Origin: Chromatiaceae bacterium
GTDB taxonomy: Bacteria > Pseudomonadota > Gammaproteobacteria > Chromatiales > Chromatiaceae
Direction of reading: 5' to 3'
NCBI GenBank assembly: GCA_024235315.1
Contig: JACKMP010000003.1
Location: 241,027 to 305,026 of the forward strand
Length of the DNA stretch: 64,000 bases
Shown here: piece by piece, positions 54,320 to 62,762 of the stretch
Numbering within the stretch: the stretch's first letter is position 1
Layout of the letters: every line of letters starts with the position of its first letter
The notes under the pieces: generated by a model
What the model saw: only the letters and a program-made list of their open reading frames with translations
Databases searched by the model: none
What the model was told of the DNA's origin: nothing
Translations under genes and position numbers: made by a program

Positions 54320-54396
54320 CGGAGTGTAGCTCAGCTTGGTAGAGCACCACGTTCGGGACGTGGGGGTCGAAGGTTCGAATCCTTTCACTCCGACCA
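54320..54396 (+). tRNA. tRNA-Pro(CGG)
   Basis: 77 nt, complete cloverleaf. Acceptor CGGAGTG pairs with CACTCCG, the D arm has AGCTCAG...GAGC, the anticodon stem CCACG/CGTGG holds the TTCGGGA loop (anticodon CGG), the T arm contains GGTTCGAATCC, and CCA is encoded. It follows ispB and is followed by a terminator. Confidence 0.97.
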
Positions 54397-54409
54397 AATC
54401 AGACGCAAC

Positions 54410-54439
54410 AGCAGCCCTCGCGGCTGCTTTTGTTTTTTT
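54410..54439 (+). terminator. Terminator of the tRNA-Pro transcript
   Basis: AGCAGCC and GGCTGCT pair around a 5-base loop, followed by a long T-run interrupted by one G. Confidence 0.9.
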
Positions 54440-54547
54440 GCACACAGCGACGTATTTCCCTGGTATTTCCGTCGGAACCGACCGCGATTTTTCATCCTGA
54501 CCTATTGTCTGTTTAGACATGACAAACCTGGGTCAGGGAATATCACC

Positions 54548-55330
54548 ATGGCGACGGTCCATACACCCGATTCACCCACCTACCACGTGATGACGCTTCC
54601 ACCACGTCGCAAGCTGGCGCACGACGCGGCACTGGCCTGGCTGCGCGAGGGATATCGGTATTTCGGACGCGCACGCGGGTTGTCGCTGGCCTATGGTGGG
54701 ATATTTGCCGCCATCGGCATGCTGATCACCTGGCTCGGGCTCAGTCGCCCTCAGTTTGTATTGACCTTCTGGACCGGCTTTCTGCTGGTCGGCCCCCTGT
54801 TTGCCATGGGGCTTTACCGGATCGCGCAGCTTCAGGACGGCGGCAAGTCGGTCAGACTCACTACATGCCTGGACGTACTGCGCAGCCGCCTGGGCTCGGT
54901 GGCCCTGTTCTCGCTGCTGCTGAGCCTGGTCATGATCGCCTGGATCCGCTTCTCGACCCTGGCGGCGGCACTCTACGTCGGCAATGTCGCCGGTGCCTCG
55001 GGGTTCATCGCCGCGCTCGGCTCGCCGGAGGGAATCGGTTTCCTGGCAGTGTTGTTCAGTGTCGGCGCCTTGTTCGCCGCGCTGATGTTCGCGCTGACCG
55101 CCTGGTCACTGCCTCTGGTGCTGGACGCGCGCGTTGATTTCGGCACCGCCATCGCGACCAGCGTGAAGGCCACCATAGAGCAGCCGCTGCCGATGCTCGC
55201 CTGGGGTTCTCTGGTCGCGACACTGACGATCATCGGCATGCTGACATTCTTTCTGGCATTTGTCGTGATCTTCCCGTGGCTTGGTTACGCCACTTGGGCC
55301 GCGTACAAGGATCTGTTTGCCCGTGACTGA
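54548..55330 (+). CDS. DUF2189 membrane protein
   Basis: 260 aa. The DUF2189 pattern is clear: a cytosolic N-terminus with ALAWLREGYRYF, then about six membrane helices, the first around residues 48-66, and GPLFAMGLYRIAQLQDGG in the first loop. Function unknown; the family is common in proteobacteria near nitrogen or respiratory genes, but no specific role follows. It converges with amt; a shared hairpin lies between. Confidence 0.88.
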   Translation: MATVHTPDSPTYHVMTLPPRRKLAHDAALAWLREGYRYFGRARGLSLAYGGIFAAIGMLITWLGLSRPQFVLTFWTGFLLVGPLFAMGLYRIAQLQDGGKSVRLTTCLDVLRSRLGSVALFSLLLSLVMIAWIRFSTLAAALYVGNVAGASGFIAALGSPEGIGFLAVLFSVGALFAALMFALTAWSLPLVLDARVDFGTAIATSVKATIEQPLPMLAWGSLVATLTIIGMLTFFLAFVVIFPWLGYATWAAYKDLFARD

Positions 55331-55336
55331 ACGCAC

Positions 55337-55361
55337 AAAGGGGCGGATCAACCGCCCCTTT
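55337..55361. terminator. Bidirectional terminator between DUF2189 and amt genes
   Basis: AAAGGGGCGG and CCGCCCCTTT form a 10-bp stem with a 5-base loop, giving short T-runs on both strands. It serves both converging genes. Confidence 0.88.
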
Positions 55362-55381
55362 GCTGTGAACCGCGACGCCGA

Positions 55382-56692
55382 TCAATGCAGGTCGTAGCCG
55401 CGCTCCTCGTGCAGCCCAATATCCAGACCCTCGACCTCCTGCTCATCACTGACCCGCAGACCAAGCATTGCGCCCACGACCTTGAGGATGACGAAGGTGA
55501 TCACCGCGGTGAACGCGACCGTCGCCAGGACACCAACCAGCTGGACATAGAACTGCCCGGCCATGCCGGTGATACCGTCAGCAAAACCGTAGCCGCTGAA
55601 CACGCCCAGGCCGGTCGACGAGAACACCCCGGCGAGCAGGGTGCCGAGGATGCCACCGACACCGTGCACGGGAAACACATCGAGCGAATCATCGATCTTC
55701 AGCACGCGCTTGATATACATGGTCGCATTGAAACAAACAAAGCCGGCCAGGATGCCGATGACCAACGCACCACCGGGGCCAACGAACCCCGATGCCGGGG
55801 TGATGGTTCCAAGACCGGCGACCATACCGGTAACCGCACCCAGCGCGCTCGGTTTGCCGAACTTCAGCCATTCCATTGTCATCCACAGCATGGCCCCTGC
55901 GGCCGCCGAGATATGTGTGACCAGCATCGCCATCGCCGCGTTACCGTTTGCGGCCAGTGCGCTGCCACCGTTGAAACCGAACCAGCCGACCCAAAGCATC
56001 CCGGCACCCATCACCGTCATGGTCATGTTATGCGGCGGCATAGCCGTTTCCGGGAAGCCGCGACGTGGGCCCAGCACCAGCGCCGCCACCAGTGCTGCGA
56101 CACCGGCGGTGATATGCACCACGGTACCGCCCGCGAAATCGTAAAGGCCCATCGCCCCTAGCCAGCCACCACCCCACACCCAGTGGGCCACCGGCACATA
56201 CACCAGCATCAGCCAAAGTGAGCTGAACAGCAGCATCGCGGAAAATTTCATGCGCTCGGCGAAGGCGCCGATGATCAGCGCCGGCGTAATGATCGCGAAG
56301 GTCATCTGGAACAGCATGAACAACGATTCGGGTATGTCCCCGGACAGGCTCTCACGCCCGACGTCAGCCAGCATTACCTTGCTGAAATCACCGATCCAGG
56401 CATTACCCTCACCGAAGGCCAGGCTGTAGCCCGCGACCAGCCACAGGATCGACACTGCACCGGCGATCGAGAAACACTGCATCAGTACGGAAAGCACGTT
56501 CTTGCTGCGCACCAGGCCGCCATAGAACAAGGCAAGACCGGGCAGCGTCATGAACAGCACCAGGGCGGTCGACGTCAGGATCCAGGCGGTATTGGCGCCG
56601 CTCGCGGCAGCCTCCTCGGCCAGCGCCACCCCCGGCAACGCCAACATCGGGGCCACAAGGGACAGTAGCTTGGTCGCAGTAACTCTCGTCAT
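55382..56692 (-). CDS. amt: Ammonium transporter (Amt family)
   Basis: 436 aa from ATG 56692, with GAGG 7 bases upstream. A signal-like first helix ends near ALAEEAA; eleven further helices follow. Family motifs: GGLVRSKNVLSVL, FAERMKFSAML, the ammonium-pore His in VHITAGVAAL and PVHGVGGILG, and FGFNGGSALAANG. The C-terminal cytosolic tail (GLDIGLHEERGYDLH) has the form that P-II proteins regulate. No glnK is adjacent, which is unusual. The frame continues upstream but has no family match. Confidence 0.95.
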   Translation of the reverse strand: MTRVTATKLLSLVAPMLALPGVALAEEAAASGANTAWILTSTALVLFMTLPGLALFYGGLVRSKNVLSVLMQCFSIAGAVSILWLVAGYSLAFGEGNAWIGDFSKVMLADVGRESLSGDIPESLFMLFQMTFAIITPALIIGAFAERMKFSAMLLFSSLWLMLVYVPVAHWVWGGGWLGAMGLYDFAGGTVVHITAGVAALVAALVLGPRRGFPETAMPPHNMTMTVMGAGMLWVGWFGFNGGSALAANGNAAMAMLVTHISAAAGAMLWMTMEWLKFGKPSALGAVTGMVAGLGTITPASGFVGPGGALVIGILAGFVCFNATMYIKRVLKIDDSLDVFPVHGVGGILGTLLAGVFSSTGLGVFSGYGFADGITGMAGQFYVQLVGVLATVAFTAVITFVILKVVGAMLGLRVSDEQEVEGLDIGLHEERGYDLH

Positions 56693-56747
56693 TTCTTGCC
56701 TCGTATTCGATTTCTTGATCATTGCCTGAGCAAGGCTGCGCACTGGT

Positions 56748-56764
56748 ATGCACCAGACATGCCA
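56748..56764 (-). promoter_or_regulatory. Sigma-54-like promoter of amt
   Basis: The minus strand reads TGGCATGTCTGGTGCAT, with GG and GC exactly 10 bases apart as in -24/-12 promoters. It matches TGGCAC-N5-TTGCA at most positions. Nitrogen-controlled transcription by NtrC would fit the gene. It lies about 55 bases before the ATG. Confidence 0.5.
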
Positions 56765-56872
56765 CCACGCAAGTAATTGTTTTATAACGACAAAACGAAA
56801 CAAGGGCGCCCGCAGAGGGCAAATATCGCCCCATAGCAGTGCGAGAAGCGGACGAAACGCACACTTATGGTG

Positions 56873-56910
56873 CAAAAAATAGGCCGACGCTCCCAAAAGG
56901 GGCATCGGCC
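56873..56910 (-). terminator. Terminator of the structured RNA
   Basis: GGCCGATGCCCC and a near-complementary GGGAGCGTCGGCC with a TTTT loop, followed by TATTTTTTG on the minus strand. Confidence 0.85.
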
Positions 56911-57000
56911 AATCACCAAGGGGAGTCTCAACGAACACGGGGTTCGTTGCAGGGCATCTTGCCCACGCAGAATGAGACCCGCAGCCGGCACAAAAAGTTT
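56873..57000 (-). ncRNA. Candidate structured small RNA between tRNA-Met and amt
   Basis: On the minus strand GGGTCTCA (56980-56973) pairs with TGAGACTCC (56930-56922). It encloses two hairpins, GGGCA-tct-TGCCC around 56952-56964 and AACGAAC/GTTCGTT at 56930-56948, making a three-way junction. A terminator follows (GGCCGA...TCGGCC and a T-run). It is independent of amt, which has its own promoter downstream. No known family is recognised. The 5' end is estimated. Confidence 0.5.
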
Positions 57001-57049
57001 CACCCGGGAGGCAAGATAAGGCGTACCCCGGCATGGGCGTCCGGCGAAG

Positions 57050-57086
57050 AAAAACAAAAAACCGGAGCCCGAGCGGGGTCCGGTTC
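57050..57086 (-). terminator. Terminator after tRNA-Met
   Basis: On the minus strand ACCGGACCCCGCTCG and its partner form a GC-rich hairpin followed by TTTTTTG. It separates tRNA-Met from the structured RNA. Confidence 0.8.
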
Positions 57087-57094
57087 GTTCGATC

Positions 57095-57171
57095 TGGTAG
57101 CAAGGGGCGGAATTGAACCGCCGACCCCCGCATTATGAGTGCGGTGCTCTAACCAGCTGAGCTACCTTGCC
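57095..57171 (-). tRNA. tRNA-Met(CAT)
   Basis: 77 nt complete cloverleaf on the minus strand. Acceptor GGCAAGG pairs with CCTTGCT (one G-T pair), anticodon stem CGCA.. with loop CTCATAA (anticodon CAT), T arm GGTTCAATTCC, and encoded CCA. The pattern is that of the elongator tRNA-Met; tRNA-Ile2(CAT) is a formal alternative. Initiator tRNA is excluded by the paired first acceptor base. Confidence 0.93.
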
Positions 57172-57226
57172 AAATAAGGCGCGAGAATATACCGGCTGGA
57201 CACAAGCACTGTCAATCGAAGCGGCG

Positions 57227-58318
57227 CTATACGTTGAACCGGAAATGGATCACATCGCCGTCGCGCACAATGTAATCCTTGCCTTCAAGGCGCAGCTTGC
57301 CAGCATCCTTGGCACCATGTTCGCCCTTGCCGGCGACAAAATCGTCATAGGCGATGACCTCGGCACGGATGAATCCCCGCTCGAAATCGGTATGGATGAC
57401 CGCAGCGGCCTGCGGTGCGGTGGCGCCGACCGGCACTGTCCAGGCGCGCACCTCTTTGACCCCCGCGGTGAAGTAGGTCTGCAGGTGCAGCAGCTGATAG
57501 CCGGCGCGCACCACCCGATCGAGCCCGGGTTCCTCCAGACCCATTTCCGCGAGGAACTCGGTCTTTTCGGCATCATCCAGCTCTGCCAGTTCGGCCTCGA
57601 TCGCGGCGCAAACCGGCACCACCTCGGCGCCCTCCTGGTGAGCAAACTCGCTTACCGCATCGAGATAGGGATTGTTCTCGAAGCCGTCGTCATTGACATT
57701 GGCAATGTACAGCGTCCGCTTGATTGTGAGCAGGTGCAGATCACGCAGGTCGAGCTTCTCATCGTCGGTCAACGGCAGCGCGCGCACCGGCTGACCACGA
57801 TCGAGCTGATCGCGCACCCTTGCGAGGAGGTCCCGCCGTGCCAGGATCTGTTTGTCTCCGGTCTTGACCAGCTTTTCCGCCTTTTGCAGCGCCTTTTCCA
57901 CGGACTCGAGGTCTGCCAGCGCCAGTTCGGTGTTGATCACCTCGATATCCGACAGCGGGTCCACCTTGCCGGCGACATGCACGATGTCGTCATTCTCGAA
58001 ACAACGCACCACCTGTGCGATGGCGTCGGTCTCGCGGATGTTGGCGAGGAATTTGTTACCCAGTCCCTCGCCCTTCGACGCACCGGCGACCAGCCCGGCG
58101 ATATCCACGAACTGCATCGTCGTCGGGACCACATTCTGGGGTTTGACGATCGCCGCGAGGACCTCCAGCCGCTTGTCCGGCAGGGGCACCACACCCACGT
58201 TCGGGTCGATGGTGCAGAACGGGTAATTCTCGGCCGCAATGGTCGCCTTGGTCAGGGCATTGAACAGGGTGGATTTGCCGACGTTGGGCAATCCGACGAT
58301 ACCGCACTTGAAACCCAT
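57227..58318 (-). CDS. ychF: Redox-regulated ATPase YchF (Obg-like)
   Basis: 363 aa. The G domain has GLPNVGKSTLFNAL (G1) and DIAGLVAGAS (G3), with the altered NxxE motif of the OLA1/YchF branch that binds ATP rather than GTP. A coiled coil follows (about residues 125-205) and a C-terminal TGS domain ends in GDVIHFRFNV. It associates with ribosomes and responds to oxidative stress. It is upstream of tRNA-Met on the same strand. Confidence 0.97.
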   Translation of the reverse strand: MGFKCGIVGLPNVGKSTLFNALTKATIAAENYPFCTIDPNVGVVPLPDKRLEVLAAIVKPQNVVPTTMQFVDIAGLVAGASKGEGLGNKFLANIRETDAIAQVVRCFENDDIVHVAGKVDPLSDIEVINTELALADLESVEKALQKAEKLVKTGDKQILARRDLLARVRDQLDRGQPVRALPLTDDEKLDLRDLHLLTIKRTLYIANVNDDGFENNPYLDAVSEFAHQEGAEVVPVCAAIEAELAELDDAEKTEFLAEMGLEEPGLDRVVRAGYQLLHLQTYFTAGVKEVRAWTVPVGATAPQAAAVIHTDFERGFIRAEVIAYDDFVAGKGEHGAKDAGKLRLEGKDYIVRDGDVIHFRFNV

Positions 58319-58415
58319 GGCAGCACTCCGCTTGGTGTCCGCTCAAAAAAGACCGGCAAGGATAGCGGAAAAGCGCAGTGGCGAGAAATCCGCCACGCAT
58401 CTCGTCGGCGCCGGG

Positions 58416-59858
58416 TCAGCCCTTCCGGCCGCTGCGGTTGTACACGTCCTCGAATCGCACGATGTCGTCTTCTCCAAGGTACGAACCGGACTGTACCTCG
58501 ATGATCTCCAACGGAATGGCACCGGGATTTTCCAGGCGATGGCTGGTACCGATCGGGATGTAGGTGGACTGGTTTTCGGAAAGCAGGAACTCTTTGTCGT
58601 CACAAGTGACCCGCGCGGTCCCGCTGACCACGATCCAGTGTTCCGCACGATGGTGGTGCATCTGCAGGGACAGCGACGCACCCGGCGTCACGGTCAGACG
58701 CTTCACCTGGAAGCGCTCACCCATATCCACACCCTCGAACGACCCCCAGGGCCGATGCACCCGGCGATGGAATTCACTCTCGCAGCGCCCCTGCTCATCG
58801 AGGTACTGGGTCACCCGTTTGACGTCCTGCGCATGGTCTTTGTGCGCCACAAGGACGGCATCAGGCGTCTCGACCACGATCAGGTCCTGAACGCCGACCG
58901 CGGCCAGGACCCGGTGCTGCGCGTGCAGCAGATTGTTCTGCGCATCAAAGGCGAGCACGTCCCCATGCACCGCATTGCCAGAAGCATCATGCTCCGAGAC
59001 CTCCCACAGGGCCGCCCAGGCGCCGATGTCCGACCAACCCGCATCCAATGGCACCACAAGGCATTCGCCTGCCTCGCGTGACAGGGGCTCCATCACCGCA
59101 TAGTCGATGGAATCGGCCGGCGATGCAGCAAAACCGGCCTGATCGACACGATAGAAGTCCAGGTCGCGCTGTCCTGCCTGGTAGGCATCACGCACGGCAG
59201 CAGCAACGTCAGGCCGAAATCGCCCGATCAACTCCAACCAGCGGCTGGCACGTAGCAGAAAGATCCCGCTGTTCCAGAAATAGTCGCCACTGCTGACGTA
59301 GGATTCGGCGGTCTGCCGATCGGGCTTTTCGACAAAGGCCTCCAGGGCGAAGGTCTGCGCATCCGTCGCCGCGCCGGCGCGGATGTAGCCGAACCCGGTC
59401 TGCGGGGAATCGGGCACGATCCCGAAGGTCACGACCTTACCCGCAGCGGCGTGTTTCAGCCCGGCCGACACGGCCCGCGCGAATGCAGCCACATCCTTCA
59501 CCACATGATCGGCCGGCATCACGATCATCACCGGGTCGTCGTCGACCACATCCAGCGCCGCAAGGGTCAGCGCCGGCGCAGTGTTGCGCCCGACGGGCTC
59601 CAGGATGATGTTGCCGGCCGCATGGCCACTGGCGCGCAACTGCTCAGCAACCAAGAACCGATGCGCCTCATTGCACACGATCAGCGGCGCCTGGACGCTC
59701 GCTGCATCGCCGAGGCTGTCAAGCCGCGCCGCCGTCGACTGCAGCAATGAGGTGTCGTCGATGAGGGCCAGGAACTGCTTGGGGTAGGCGCGCCGCGACA
59801 GCGGCCACAACCGGGTGCCGGAACCGCCGGACAGGATAACGGGTTGCAGTGAGTTCAC
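58416..59858 (-). CDS. Mannose-1-phosphate guanylyltransferase / mannose-6-phosphate isomerase
   Basis: 480 aa. The nucleotidyltransferase domain begins VILSGGSGTRLWPLSRRAYP with the GDP-mannose pyrophosphorylase signature. The C-terminal type II PMI cupin domain shows SLQMHHHRAEHWIVVSG with metal His ligands. It makes GDP-mannose for capsule or O-antigen. It is transcribed alone, after ychF and before the STAS gene, without other sugar genes in view. Confidence 0.95.
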   Translation of the reverse strand: MNSLQPVILSGGSGTRLWPLSRRAYPKQFLALIDDTSLLQSTAARLDSLGDAASVQAPLIVCNEAHRFLVAEQLRASGHAAGNIILEPVGRNTAPALTLAALDVVDDDPVMIVMPADHVVKDVAAFARAVSAGLKHAAAGKVVTFGIVPDSPQTGFGYIRAGAATDAQTFALEAFVEKPDRQTAESYVSSGDYFWNSGIFLLRASRWLELIGRFRPDVAAAVRDAYQAGQRDLDFYRVDQAGFAASPADSIDYAVMEPLSREAGECLVVPLDAGWSDIGAWAALWEVSEHDASGNAVHGDVLAFDAQNNLLHAQHRVLAAVGVQDLIVVETPDAVLVAHKDHAQDVKRVTQYLDEQGRCESEFHRRVHRPWGSFEGVDMGERFQVKRLTVTPGASLSLQMHHHRAEHWIVVSGTARVTCDDKEFLLSENQSTYIPIGTSHRLENPGAIPLEIIEVQSGSYLGEDDIVRFEDVYNRSGRKG

Positions 59859-59973
59859 GGGGCGATACCGAAGCTAAAGAGTGGTGATCGATTACAGCAG
59901 CCGTACGTCACGTGGGTCAAACCCGGCAGCCAGCGGGCGGGGGCCAGGCGTCACCACGGCGGCATACTCCGAC

Positions 59974-60276
59974 TCAGGCGATCTTGAACAGCTTGTCGAA
60001 GTTGGCTATGCGCAGTATCTCGCGCACACCGTCGTTGCCATTGACCAACTGCATCGACTGGTCTTTCGCGCCGTAATCGCGCAGCTGCAACAACATGCCC
60101 ATTGCGGAGCTGTCCATGTATTCCGCGTTCTTCAGGTCGACCACAAAGCCTTTTTCGCCACGTGGATGCTCCTTGTATGCACGCAGGAAATCCTGATGCA
60201 ACGCGAAATCAAAGCGCCCGCTCACGTGGATAGTCACCACCTTTCCGTCATTCGAAACCGTTGTTGTCACCGACAT
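59974..60276 (-). CDS. STAS domain protein (anti-anti-sigma factor-like)
   Basis: 100 aa STAS fold. The conserved phosphorylatable Ser is in YMDSSAMGMLLQLRD. ATG 60276 is preceded by GAGAGG; an upstream in-frame ATG (60303) has no site. Single STAS proteins bind or are phosphorylated by serine kinases in partner-switching modules. It follows the MCP gene of the chemotaxis cluster, 62 bases later, so it may act in the same signalling circuit. No kinase or phosphatase is adjacent. Confidence 0.85.
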   Translation of the reverse strand: MSVTTTVSNDGKVVTIHVSGRFDFALHQDFLRAYKEHPRGEKGFVVDLKNAEYMDSSAMGMLLQLRDYGAKDQSMQLVNGNDGVREILRIANFDKLFKIA

Positions 60277-60338
60277 ATGCCACCTCTCCAGTTGCAATGC
60301 CATGGCGTGGTCCGCCGCGGCACCATTGATCGCGTCTC

Positions 60339-61544
60339 TCAGAAGAGTTCGACGTCACCCTCGCCCATGGATGCCTGGGCCACGGGCTTGCTGTCCGACG
60401 TCAACTCCGTGGCGATGTATTCATCCAACTCGGCCTGCATACTCTGCAGGGCGCGCACGAAGTCCTGCGGCGTGCGTGTCTCGGATTGCCGCAGGTCCGA
60501 TAAACCGCCATGGATGCGGCTGATAAGCTCATGCATACGATCGAGGTGGCGCTCGGCATAGGTTGCCAGCTGCCGCACGATGTCCTCGAACTGCAACGAG
60601 CGCACGGCATCACCGACCAGTGTGTTGACCTCACCGCTGATACCCGACACTTGATCCAGAGTTCCCTCGACCGACTTGTTGAGTTCTGTCAGCCGATCAA
60701 GCATCGCATTGACGCGCGACTTGGCCTGGATCGCGAAGTTCATATCCTGTGACGCCAGCTTGGCGATTGCCTCGCGGGCACCGTCGATGGCATGCATGGA
60801 TTCGCCAATCACCGAGCGGATCTCTTCATTGAAGCGGTTCGACCGCTTGGACAGTTTGCGTACCTCGTCAGCCACCACGGCAAACCCGCGACCGGCCTCA
60901 CCGGCACGAGCCGCCTCGATCGCCGCGTTCAGCGCGAGCAGGTTGGTCTGGTCGGCGATGACCTTGACATCGCCGAGCAGGCGATCGGCGTGGGCCATGT
61001 GCTCCACCATATCGTCAATACGCTCGACCATCGCCATGCTGTTGGCGCTGGTATTGACCACGTAGTCAACGAAATACCGAAGCACCTCATCGGTCTCTTC
61101 GGCAAAGCCGGTCATGGCCATACCTTCGTCCGTGTCGTCGCGCATCAGCTCGATCATGCCGCCAACCATGCCCAGCTGGCGCATCGTACGGTCGTTCAGG
61201 CCCTCGAACGCCCCCTGCAGGGTAGTCGTCGCATCGCCCACCAATCCCTGGATCTGGCGCAGGTCAGTACGCATCTGGCCGACCACCTTAGCCAGGTGGC
61301 CCTCCACGTGCTGCACCAACTGAGTCACAGCGTGCTCCACGTCGCGGGTCTCTTCGTCTGCGACCGGCTGCCTTTCGCCTTGTGAGTGATCGCGCAATGA
61401 CCAAAGAGCGACGGCCACCCATGGCAAGGCGCTCAAAGCGGACCAGCCCCATACGGGCATGTATTCGCCGCCCCACAGCGCCAGCAGTGTGAACGCCAGG
61501 GTCCCGGCCGATCCAATCATCAGGTGCGATCTGTTCAAATTCAT
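60339..61544 (-). CDS. Membrane-anchored methyl-accepting chemotaxis protein
   Basis: 401 aa. Two short hydrophobic helices at the N-terminus (about residues 9-26 and 31-48) anchor it, with almost no periplasmic loop. A cytoplasmic helical region is followed by the MCP signalling hairpin tip ADQTNLLALNAAIEAARAGE. The C-terminus ends GDVELF, a sequence shared in its last four residues with the CheD encoded nearby. It is likely an energy or cytoplasmic sensor rather than a ligand receptor. It lies in the cheR-cheD-cheB operon. Confidence 0.9.
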   Translation of the reverse strand: MNLNRSHLMIGSAGTLAFTLLALWGGEYMPVWGWSALSALPWVAVALWSLRDHSQGERQPVADEETRDVEHAVTQLVQHVEGHLAKVVGQMRTDLRQIQGLVGDATTTLQGAFEGLNDRTMRQLGMVGGMIELMRDDTDEGMAMTGFAEETDEVLRYFVDYVVNTSANSMAMVERIDDMVEHMAHADRLLGDVKVIADQTNLLALNAAIEAARAGEAGRGFAVVADEVRKLSKRSNRFNEEIRSVIGESMHAIDGAREAIAKLASQDMNFAIQAKSRVNAMLDRLTELNKSVEGTLDQVSGISGEVNTLVGDAVRSLQFEDIVRQLATYAERHLDRMHELISRIHGGLSDLRQSETRTPQDFVRALQSMQAELDEYIATELTSDSKPVAQASMGEGDVELF

Positions 61545-61664
61545 TTGCTGCCGGCTTCTGCGGCGATCGAGATCTTTCCGAGCATCTGCTCCCTGCCTTT
61601 CCTATCGGCGGTGCGGGTGCTTTCTTGACCCCCATCGACGAACACTCGGCGCCGAACCTGGCGA

Positions 61665-62750
61665 CTATTTGCGGTTTACCAATTCGATCAAACGCGCGGC
61701 GATCTTGCCCAGCGGAAGCACTTCGTCGGCAAAGCCACGCTTGGCGACCTCTCCCGGCATCCCCCACACGACACTGGTCAGCTCATCCTGTACCAGGATC
61801 GGCGCGCCGGTCTGCTTGAGTTCTCCCATGCCGGCGGCTCCATCACTGCCCATGCCGGTCAACATCAGGCCAATTGCATTGGGTCCGGCGTTCTGCGCAA
61901 GCGACCGGATCATCACGTCCACCGACGGCCGATGACGATTGACCGGTGGCCCATCACTGAGGCGACAGACATAGCGTGCACCGTCGCGATCCACCAGCAG
62001 GTGGCGATCGCCAGGTGCGATATAGACATGTCCCGGCATGATCTGCTGGCCGTCCCGGGCCTCGCAGACAGACAAAGGCGTGATGCTGTCGACGCGGCGC
62101 GCAAACGGGCCGCTGAATGCGGCCGGTATGTGTTGCGAGATCACGATACCGGCCTGGATATCGATAGGCAATGCAGCCAGTACGTCCTTGATCGCCTCGG
62201 TTCCCCCGGTCGACGACCCGATGCCGATGATACGGTCGGTGGTACGAAAGTGCCGGCGCAGGTCTGGTGGCTGCAGCACTGCATCGGCACTGAGTTTCTG
62301 TTCCACTGCCGGCGCTGACTTGATCGCTCTCTTCTCGATGGCGCGTACCCTGGATTTCGCCGCCATCCGGACCTTGCCGATGATCTCGTCGGCATAGTCC
62401 TTGAGCCCTTCCGCCACATCAACCTTGGGTTTCGCAACAAAATCGACAGCGCCGTTCTCCAGGGCACGAAGCGTGACCTCCGCACCCTGCTCAGTCAGCG
62501 TCGAGACCATCACCACTGGCATCGGGCGCAAACGCATCAGGTTGCCGAGGAAAGTCACGCCGTCCATCTTTGGCATCTCGACATCGAGCGTGAGCACGTC
62601 AGGGTTGAGCTGCTTGATCTTTTCACGCGCCACGTAGGGGTCGGTCGCCGTGCCGACAACCTCGATATCGGAGGCCTGCGCAAAGACCTGTGTCAGCACC
62701 TGGCGCACCAGCGCAGAATCATCGACGATCAGCAATCGGATTTTTGACAT
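61665..62750 (-). CDS. cheB: Chemotaxis response regulator protein-glutamate methylesterase
   Basis: 361 aa from ATG 62750. The receiver domain has LIVDDSAL (acidic pocket), DVEMPKMDG (phosphorylated Asp), and a Thr/Lys pair in MVSTLT and AKPK. The CheB domain has catalytic GSSTGGTEAI, ISQHIP and GMGSDGAAGM. It deamidates and demethylates MCPs. A GTG at 62759 is also possible. It follows cheD, leaving about 4 bases, and precedes the MCP gene. Confidence 0.96.
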   Translation of the reverse strand: MSKIRLLIVDDSALVRQVLTQVFAQASDIEVVGTATDPYVAREKIKQLNPDVLTLDVEMPKMDGVTFLGNLMRLRPMPVVMVSTLTEQGAEVTLRALENGAVDFVAKPKVDVAEGLKDYADEIIGKVRMAAKSRVRAIEKRAIKSAPAVEQKLSADAVLQPPDLRRHFRTTDRIIGIGSSTGGTEAIKDVLAALPIDIQAGIVISQHIPAAFSGPFARRVDSITPLSVCEARDGQQIMPGHVYIAPGDRHLLVDRDGARYVCRLSDGPPVNRHRPSVDVMIRSLAQNAGPNAIGLMLTGMGSDGAAGMGELKQTGAPILVQDELTSVVWGMPGEVAKRGFADEVLPLGKIAARLIELVNRK

Positions 62751-62762
62751 GCTCACCACGTT

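Noticed and set aside
54311..54520. Short minus-strand protein containing GVKGFEPSTPT
   Set aside because: Antisense of tRNA-Pro, a frequent false gene.
56873..57050. 6S RNA or a glutamine riboswitch
   Set aside because: No long central bubble as in 6S RNA and no match to known riboswitch cores; left as an unassigned structured RNA.
56839..57138. Plus-strand protein ending ARGGIEPPTPAL
   Set aside because: Antisense of tRNA-Met and of the structured RNA, no ribosome site or family.
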